DNA from: Nevskiaceae bacterium
GTDB lineage: Bacteria > Pseudomonadota > Gammaproteobacteria > Nevskiales > Nevskiaceae
Direction: 5' to 3'
Assembly (NCBI GenBank): GCA_004297005.1
Contig: SCVA01000017.1
Coordinates: forward strand, 1-50,298
Length of the DNA: 50,298 nucleotides
Shown: in pieces, positions 43,614 to 50,298 of the stretch
How positions within the stretch are numbered: position 1 is the first letter of the stretch
Layout of the letters: each line of letters begins with the position of its first letter
The notes under the pieces: generated by a model
Databases searched by the model: none
Seen by the model: the letters and a program-made list of their open reading frames with translations, nothing else
What the model was told of the DNA's origin: nothing
Translations under genes and position numbers: made by a program

Positions 43614-44492
43614 TCAGGCATAGGGATCAACACTGCCGGTCGGCCGCCGACGGTAGCGCTGATAGCCCCACCAGTATTGCCTGGGCGCGGCGCGGATCAC
43701 CGCTTCCACGCCGGCATTGAGCGCGGCCGGACCTTGCCGAGTGTCGCTGATCGCGACCGGGGCCGGCTGTAGGCGGATGCGGAAACCGAGCAGCGGCCGG
43801 CGCTCGGCCAGGCAGAACCAGACCGGCGCGCCGGTCCGTGCCGCCAGCTTGGTCACCAGCTCCATGGTGTGCGCCGGGTGGCCGAACAAGGGTGCGTAGA
43901 CGCCGCTGCCCTCGGGCGGGTCGTGGTCGGGCAGGATGCCGACCATCTCGCCGCGCTTCAGCGCCGACAGCACCTGCTTCACGCCGGCCGGACTGGTCGG
44001 AGCCAGTTGCGCGCCCAGGCGCGAGCGGCCTTCCAGGATTAGCGCCTCCATCACCCCCTTCTGCGGTTTGTACACCGAGGTCATCGGGCCCTGCGCGGCG
44101 CAGAACATGCCGGCCAGCTCCCAGGCGCCCCAGTGCGGACAGAGCAGGATCAGCCCGCGCCCCTGCGCGCGCAGCGCCGCCAGTTGCGCGGCGGCCTCGG
44201 GTGCCCGCAGCCAGCGGCGTAGACGCCACTCCGGGCCAAACCAGATCGCCGGGGCTTCCAGCGTCGCCATCGCCGAATGCGCCAGGCTGGCGGCGACAAT
44301 ACCCAGCCGCCGCGCCCTGCCCAGCTCCGGCAGGCAGTAGCGCAGCTGTTGCCTGCTGACTCGCCGCAAGCGGTTGGGCAGCAGCAGCAACAGCAGGCTT
44401 AGCAGGGCCGCGAGGGCGTGCGTCAGCGGCAGGGGCAGGTAGCCCAGCCCGCGCAAGAGGCCGCGCACGGCGGCTTTCTTCCGTTCACTCAT
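43614..44492 (-). CDS. LpxL/HtrB-type lipid A acyltransferase
   Basis: A 292-residue inner-membrane acyltransferase that adds a secondary acyl chain to lipid A. Motifs are the N-terminal hydrophobic segment LTHALAALLSLLLLLLP, HX4E in CPHWGAWELAG and ILPDHDPPEGSGVYAPLFG. It is separate from the pigment acyltransferase at 29.2 kb and is probably the housekeeping enzyme. It is divergent from dtd across 40 bases. Confidence 0.9.
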   Translation of the reverse strand: MSERKKAAVRGLLRGLGYLPLPLTHALAALLSLLLLLLPNRLRRVSRQQLRYCLPELGRARRLGIVAASLAHSAMATLEAPAIWFGPEWRLRRWLRAPEAAAQLAALRAQGRGLILLCPHWGAWELAGMFCAAQGPMTSVYKPQKGVMEALILEGRSRLGAQLAPTSPAGVKQVLSALKRGEMVGILPDHDPPEGSGVYAPLFGHPAHTMELVTKLAARTGAPVWFCLAERRPLLGFRIRLQPAPVAISDTRQGPAALNAGVEAVIRAAPRQYWWGYQRYRRRPTGSVDPYA

Positions 44493-44532
44493 CCGGACAT
44501 TCTAAAAGCCGTGATGGCTAGGAGTGCTGGAG

Positions 44533-44967
44533 ATGATCGGTCTGCTGCAAAGGGTGAGTTGCGCCAGCGTGCGCGTCGAAGGCGAGGTGGTGGCGCGCAT
44601 CGACCGGGGTCTGCTGGTACTGGTCGGCGTCGCCCGCGAAGACGACGAGACCCAGGCGCTGCGGCTGGCGCGACGGCTGCTGGACTACCGCGTGTTCGCC
44701 GACGACGCCGGCAAGATGAATCTGAGTGTGCTCGATATCGGCGGCGGCCTGATCTTGGTGCCGCAGTTCACTCTGGCCGCCGATACCCGCAATGGCAGCC
44801 GTGCCAGTTTCACCAGCGCTGCGGCTCCCGAGCGCGCGCGCGGCTTGTTCGAGCGCCTGCTGGCCGAGTGTCGCGAGCGGCTGCCGGCCACCCAGTCCGG
44901 CGTGTTTGGCGCCGACATGAAAGTCGCCCTGGTCAATGACGGGCCGGTGAGCTTCCTGCTTAGCTGA
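44533..44967 (+). CDS. dtd: D-aminoacyl-tRNA deacylase
   Basis: Dtd removes D-amino acids from mischarged tRNA. ATG 44533 gives 144 residues, the family length; it is chosen over GTG 44524 because MIGLLQRV aligns with the conserved N-terminus and AGGAG at 44519-44523 is properly spaced. The active-site blocks VPQFTLAAD and the C-terminal NDGPVSF are both present, with the usual SQFTL Ser replaced by Pro. The usual Thr of GPVTF is Ser, a mild change. Confidence 0.93.
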   Translation: MIGLLQRVSCASVRVEGEVVARIDRGLLVLVGVAREDDETQALRLARRLLDYRVFADDAGKMNLSVLDIGGGLILVPQFTLAADTRNGSRASFTSAAAPERARGLFERLLAECRERLPATQSGVFGADMKVALVNDGPVSFLLS

Positions 44968-45127
44968 ACGACCACAGCTGCCTGAAACTGAGACTAAAGT
45001 CATATTGCTGCATTGCGCAAAAACTCATACTGTCGGCATCGGAGCACCTATGCCGGGCATGAACATTGCCCTAATGAATGTAGTGGCAGGGTGGGTAGGC
45101 AGTAATCGCGACAGGGAAGGTCGAACA

Positions 45128-46267
45128 ATGAATAAGAACGTTCTGGTCACTGCTTTGGCCGCGATGCTCGGTTTGGGCGCCGCTCAGGCGCAGGAAGCCA
45201 CCGAAACAGTCATCGGCGGCGAGGGCAACCGTTCACACATCTTCGTCACCGGCTCCTACAGCAAGCCCGACAGCGATCGAGGCACTGAGGAGCGTGGCAC
45301 CGGCCTGCAGGCGGGCTTTGGTTACCCTCTATCTGACACAGGACGCTGGTGGCTGGAAGGCCGCTTCGACTACAGCACCTTCGAAACCGGTGCCGGTCGC
45401 GGCACGGATTTCTACCAGTCGGTACTCGGTGCCGACCTGCAGTACGCCTTCGGCAACCGTGAACAATTGACTCCCTTCGTGCTGGCTGGCCTGGGCTATG
45501 CCTACAACGACGTGGTGCCAGATTCCGAAGACAGTGGTTCCTTCGAGGCCGAGGCCGGCGTCGGCCTGGTCGCCCGCATCGGCAGCTTGCGCTGGTTGCG
45601 TGGCCGTGGCGACGCGCGGGTGGTGCACGACAGCTTCCAAGACGGCTATCTCGACTACCGTCTGCACCTGGGTCTGGAAATCGCGCTCGGCCCTGAAAAG
45701 CAAACCGTGAAGGAAGTGCCGGTCACCGTCGAGAAGGTGGTGATCCGCGAGGTATTGGTGCCGGCGCTGGATAGCGACAGCGACGGCATTCCCGACGAGT
45801 TCGACCGCTGCCCCGGCACGCTGAAGGGCGCCAAGGTCGATGGTCGCGGTTGCGTGGTGGAAAGCCAGACGCTCATCGTGCTCCGCGATGTCAGCTTCGA
45901 CTTTGACTCCGCGCGCCTGCAACTCAACGGCCAGCGCTTGCTCGATGACGTGGTGAAGTTCCTGTCTTCGCAGAGCGAACTGAAGGCCGAGATCGTCGGC
46001 CACACCGACAGCATCGGCCCCGAGGCTTACAACCTCAAACTGTCGGCGGCGCGCGCGGCTTCGGCGCTGAACTATCTGGTCGGCAAGGGCATCGCCGCCG
46101 AGCGGCTCAGCTCCAAGGGCCTGGGAGAGGCTAGCCCCGTGGCCAGCAACGAGACGCCGGAAGGTCGCGAGACCAATCGCCGCGTCGAGTTCAACATCAT
46201 CGCGCCGCCGCAACCCGCGGCCGGCGAAGCCCCCGCCGCTGCCGAGCCGACACCTGTTGAGCCCTGA
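45128..46267 (+). CDS. OmpA-family outer-membrane protein
   Basis: A porin-like anchor of 379 residues. Signal peptide 1-21 (ending AQA) is followed by an eight-stranded barrel region (about 30-195), a short thrombospondin type 3-like linker (DSDSDGIPDEFDRCPGTL) with acidic calcium-binding residues, and a C-terminal OmpA peptidoglycan-binding domain (VSFDFDSARL, VGHTDSIGPEAYNLKLSAARA, NRRVEFNI). The Pro/Ala tail follows. The 160-base leader upstream shows no strong promoter. Its linker motif resembles the repeats of the next gene. Confidence 0.93.
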   Translation: MNKNVLVTALAAMLGLGAAQAQEATETVIGGEGNRSHIFVTGSYSKPDSDRGTEERGTGLQAGFGYPLSDTGRWWLEGRFDYSTFETGAGRGTDFYQSVLGADLQYAFGNREQLTPFVLAGLGYAYNDVVPDSEDSGSFEAEAGVGLVARIGSLRWLRGRGDARVVHDSFQDGYLDYRLHLGLEIALGPEKQTVKEVPVTVEKVVIREVLVPALDSDSDGIPDEFDRCPGTLKGAKVDGRGCVVESQTLIVLRDVSFDFDSARLQLNGQRLLDDVVKFLSSQSELKAEIVGHTDSIGPEAYNLKLSAARAASALNYLVGKGIAAERLSSKGLGEASPVASNETPEGRETNRRVEFNIIAPPQPAAGEAPAAAEPTPVEP

Positions 46268-46327
46268 GGCACCGTCATTTTCCGCCCGCGCAGGACGCGC
46301 CGTTTCCAGTTCTCAAGGACCGAAACC

Positions 46328-47602
46328 ATGATTTCCAAGCTTTCTTTCCACGGCAGCCACTGGCTACTGGCCTTGGCGCTTTGTTGCAGCGTCGGCCTTT
46401 CCGCCTGCAACCGCGCGCAGGACTCCGACGTCGGTGGCCCGACTACTCCCATCCCCGACGGCGATGGCGACGGCGTTCTGGACTCGGTGGACAACTGCCC
46501 GACCACGCCCAATACCGACCAGCTCGATTCCGACGGCGACGGTCAGGGCGATGCCTGCGATAGCGACGACGACAACGACGGCGTGCCGGATGGTGGCGAC
46601 AACTGTCCTGTGGTGGCGAATCCGAACCAGCTCGACACCGACGGCGATGGTCAGGGCGATGCCTGCGACGGCGACGACGACGGCGACGGCGTGCCGGACG
46701 GCAGTGACAACTGCCCCATCGTGGCCAATCCCGACCAGCTCGATACCGACGGCGACGGCCAGGGCGATGCCTGCGACAACGATGACGACGGCGACGGCGT
46801 GCCCGATGACGACGGCAACGGCGGCGACAACTGCCCGACCGTGCCCAACCCCGACCAACTCGACACCGACGGCGACGGCGACGGCGACGCCTGCGACACC
46901 GACGACGACGACGACGGCGTGGCGGATGTCGATGACAACTGCCCGACGGTCGCCAATCCCGACCAGCTCGACAGCGATGGAGATGGCGTGGGCGACGCCT
47001 GCGAGGGGCCGACCACCGGCCCCCTGGCCAGTTGCACGCAGTTCGCACCGACCACCTCCGTGGCCACTGGTGAAACCGGCGGCTTGCTGTGCCTGGTGGG
47101 TCAGCTAACCACCCCGGCGGTCGAACTCTGCGCGGTGGAACAGCCGGCCTTCGGCGCCGACAGCCTGACCCAGACCTTCACCACCATGCAATACGCGGTC
47201 AGCTTGTTGGAGCCGGTCAACAGCGCCCTGCTCAACCTGCTTGGTTCGATCTCCTACAAGGTGAAATTGCCAGCGGCAGTGCCGGCCGGCAACTTCGCGG
47301 GCTTTGTCATCGAGCAGCCGCCGGCCACCGCCGACATCAGCCTGTTGCGCACTCTGACGGTCACTACCTTCCTGGCCGATGCCCAGCAGGAACAGTTCAC
47401 CGCCGATGCCACCAACCTCGACCTGCTGGGCCTCTCGGGCCTGCTTGGCGAGTCGGGCCTGGACCTGCTCGGTGGCACCAATACCCAGCCTTACGACGAG
47501 GTACGGCTGAGCATCAGCTCCACCTTGTTGTCGGTGGATCTGATCGACACCGTGCGCGTCTACGAGACCTGCACCCACTCCGAGACGGCCGCTACGCCCT
47601 AG
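46328..47602 (+). CDS. Thrombospondin type 3 repeat lipoprotein
   Basis: A 424-residue lipoprotein, with lipobox GLSAC at about 23-27. Residues 42-225 hold five thrombospondin type 3 repeats of 36 residues (one of 40) with DGDGDGV, DNCP and [14 protein letters not shown], a calcium-binding and disulfide-bearing pattern. The C-terminal 200 residues (from CTQFAP) form an unrecognised globular domain with further cysteines. It begins 60 bases after the OmpA-family gene, which has a related linker, so the two may act together at the cell surface. A strong terminator follows the stop. Confidence 0.85.
   Translation: MISKLSFHGSHWLLALALCCSVGLSACNRAQDSDVGGPTTPIPDGDGDGVLDSVDNCPTTPNTDQLDSDGDGQGDACDSDDDNDGVPDGGDNCPVVANPNQLDTDGDGQGDACDGDDDGDGVPDGSDNCPIVANPDQLDTDGDGQGDACDNDDDGDGVPDDDGNGGDNCPTVPNPDQLDTDGDGDGDACDTDDDDDGVADVDDNCPTVANPDQLDSDGDGVGDACEGPTTGPLASCTQFAPTTSVATGETGGLLCLVGQLTTPAVELCAVEQPAFGADSLTQTFTTMQYAVSLLEPVNSALLNLLGSISYKVKLPAAVPAGNFAGFVIEQPPATADISLLRTLTVTTFLADAQQEQFTADATNLDLLGLSGLLGESGLDLLGGTNTQPYDEVRLSISSTLLSVDLIDTVRVYETCTHSETAATP
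46490..47007 (+). repeat. Tandem 108-base coding repeats (TSP3)
   Basis: GACAACTG-type repeat starts occur at 46490, 46598, 46706, 46826 and 46934, so the spacing is 108, 108, 120 and 108 bases. The 120-base unit has a 12-base insertion encoding DDGNG. The copies are similar in DNA as well as protein, consistent with tandem duplication. Confidence 0.85.
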
Positions 47603-47621
47603 CCTGCCGGCCTCGCTCTGG

Positions 47622-47660
47622 AACCCGCGATGCGCTTTAATCGGGCATCGCGGGTTTTTT
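47622..47660 (+). terminator. Rho-independent terminator after TSP3 lipoprotein
   Basis: A 12-bp stem (AACCCGCGATGC with GCATCGCGGGTT) with an 11-base loop runs into a T tract. It lies 20 bases after the stop codon at 47602 and just before the DUF1778-GNAT gene. Confidence 0.9.
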
Positions 47661-47675
47661 GTTGGTGGGAGGCGC

Positions 47676-48443
47676 ATGCAGAGAGAGCGGAAGTCCAATG
47701 TTCGTGTGCTCGCCGAGGCGCGCATGGAAATGCGGCTGTCGCCGCAGGACAAGGCGCTGATCAACCAGGCCGCCAGTCTCCGGGGCAGCAATGCCACCGC
47801 CTTCGTGCTGGCTTCGGCGCTCTCCGAGGCGCGGCGCCTGTTGGGCGAGAACGCCGAGTTGCGCCTGTCCGCCGCCGACCTTGCCCGGCTGAGGACGGAC
47901 GCCGGCAACCCGGCGCTGAGCAGTGCCGCCCTGCAGGAGGCCCTGCATAGGCACCGCGGCCTCGACTCGGCGCTGGCCAGCCTGTTCCAGCGCCTGGATC
48001 CGGCACGCCACGAGCTGACCGGTTTCGACTGTGGTGACGAGCGTCAGAACGAGTTTCTGCAACGCCAGGCGCTGACCCAGGAGCGCTTCGATCTTGCCCG
48101 CGTCTATGTACTGACCGACGCCCTGGTGCCCAGCCGGGTGCTGGGCTACTACACCCTCAGCGCGATCAGCATTACCGCGGCCTCTGGGACCGCGCCACCG
48201 CTGCCGGCCCTGCGGCTCAGCCGGCTGGCGCTGGACCGCAGTCTGCAGGGTCGCAGCCTGGGAGCCCTGTTGTTGGCCGACGCGGTGCTGCGCTCCGCGG
48301 AGGCGGCCGACATCATGCCGGTGTACGCCCTGCTGGCGGCCCCGCGCGACGAGCAGGAAGAAGCCTGGTTCGAAGGCCACGGCTTCCGCCGGTTTGAGGA
48401 TCAGCCGGCGGCGCTGTTCCTGCCGCTGGCCAGTCTGGCCTGA
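47676..48443 (+). CDS. DUF1778-GNAT fusion (TacA-TacT-like single chain)
   Basis: A 255-residue fusion of what are normally two genes. Residues 17-56 match the DUF1778 ribbon-helix-helix antitoxin (MEMRLSPQDKALINQAAS). Residues 113-255 match the GNAT toxin (LTGFDCGDERQNEFLQRQAL, GYYTLSAISI, RLSRLALDRSLQGRSLG). TacT-type toxins acetylate aminoacyl-tRNA. Two usual toxin features are changed: the acetyl-CoA loop QGxGxG reads QGRSLG (Ser194), and the usual FY before GF reads WF (Phe232), which would remove the catalytic Tyr. It is probably inactive or domesticated. ATG 47724 is an alternative start that keeps both domains. Confidence 0.82.
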   Translation: MQRERKSNVRVLAEARMEMRLSPQDKALINQAASLRGSNATAFVLASALSEARRLLGENAELRLSAADLARLRTDAGNPALSSAALQEALHRHRGLDSALASLFQRLDPARHELTGFDCGDERQNEFLQRQALTQERFDLARVYVLTDALVPSRVLGYYTLSAISITAASGTAPPLPALRLSRLALDRSLQGRSLGALLLADAVLRSAEAADIMPVYALLAAPRDEQEEAWFEGHGFRRFEDQPAALFLPLASLA

Positions 48444-48529
48444 GTGCGCCGCCGGGCCGTCCCCGGCGCCGGGACGGGGGTCGGCATACTGCGTGCTAGC
48501 ATCCGGCCATACCCGACTCCCGCATCACC

Positions 48530-50298
<1,769 letters not shown>

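Noticed and set aside
46364..46858. Antisense frame full of Val/Ala repeats
   Set aside because: It is the mirror of the tandem TSP3 coding repeats and has no start signal or independent composition.
46490..47007. Regular repeats considered as a CRISPR array
   Set aside because: The 108-base units are in frame, encode a known repeat protein and have no unique spacers.
47676..47723. First 16 residues of the DUF1778-GNAT fusion as a separate leader
   Set aside because: The frame is continuous and there is a second Met; no separate gene is supported.

Overview
This is a GC-rich, gene-dense chromosomal window from a Gammaproteobacterium, most likely of the Lysobacterales (Xanthomonadales) or a close relative. 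The evidence is the polA / small RNA / engB / cytochrome c4 / dsbA order at the left end, the very high GC, and a xanthomonadin-like aryl polyene (APE) pigment cluster built around a XanB2-type chorismatase. No rRNA, tRNA, CRISPR array, phage or insertion sequence was recognised. Both edges cut genes: polA lacks its 5' end and a POT-family transporter lacks its 3' end.

Layout. 1-12.4 kb is mostly housekeeping: polA, which carries an in-frame palindromic repeat; a candidate sX13/Spot42/ErsA-like small RNA; engB; cytochrome c4; dsbA; an M14 peptidase; a degenerate GGDEF protein; rimK with an AstE/aspartoacylase-like gene; a DUF962 protein with a small partner; mnmG; and a YgjP-type metallopeptidase. 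12.4-32.5 kb is the pigment region, starting with two small exported proteins that may only be neighbours. It is built from tightly overlapping operons. A minus-strand block has a ketosynthase, ketoreductase, dehydratase and two lipoproteins. A plus-strand pair has a flavin-dependent halogenase and a CPA2 antiporter. A second minus-strand block has an MMPL exporter, LolA-like carrier, thioesterase, glycosyltransferase, FabZ-like dehydratase, ACP, PlsC acyltransferase and XanB2 chorismatase. A divergent plus-strand block has a methyltransferase, ACP, membrane protein, acyl-ACP ligase, FabZ-like hotdog protein, LpxL-like acyltransferase, ketosynthase, chain-length factor and hotdog protein. The inferred pathway is: chorismate to hydroxybenzoate, loading on ACP, iterative type II extension with ketoreduction and dehydration, methylation and halogenation of the aryl head, transfer to a lipid or sugar carrier, and export to the outer membrane.

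32.5-50.3 kb holds a second methyltransferase, an uncharacterised membrane protein, a MipA-family outer-membrane protein, an isolated ParB, folE, an acyl-ACP desaturase with a short-chain dehydrogenase, and a diguanylate cyclase whose receiver domain has Glu in place of the phospho-acceptor Asp. These are followed by a four-gene Gld-type ABC system with DUF4340, an LpxL-type acyltransferase, dtd, an OmpA-family porin, a thrombospondin type 3 repeat lipoprotein, a single-chain DUF1778-GNAT fusion resembling a toxin-antitoxin pair, and a peptide MFS transporter.

The most interesting points are the three-hairpin C-rich small RNA candidate next to polA, the palindromic repeat translated within DNA polymerase I, the halogenase/antiporter pair lying opposite to its neighbours in the pigment cluster, and the fused TacA-TacT-like protein whose acetyltransferase half appears to have lost key residues. 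All family assignments come from motif recognition by eye; no database search was run.
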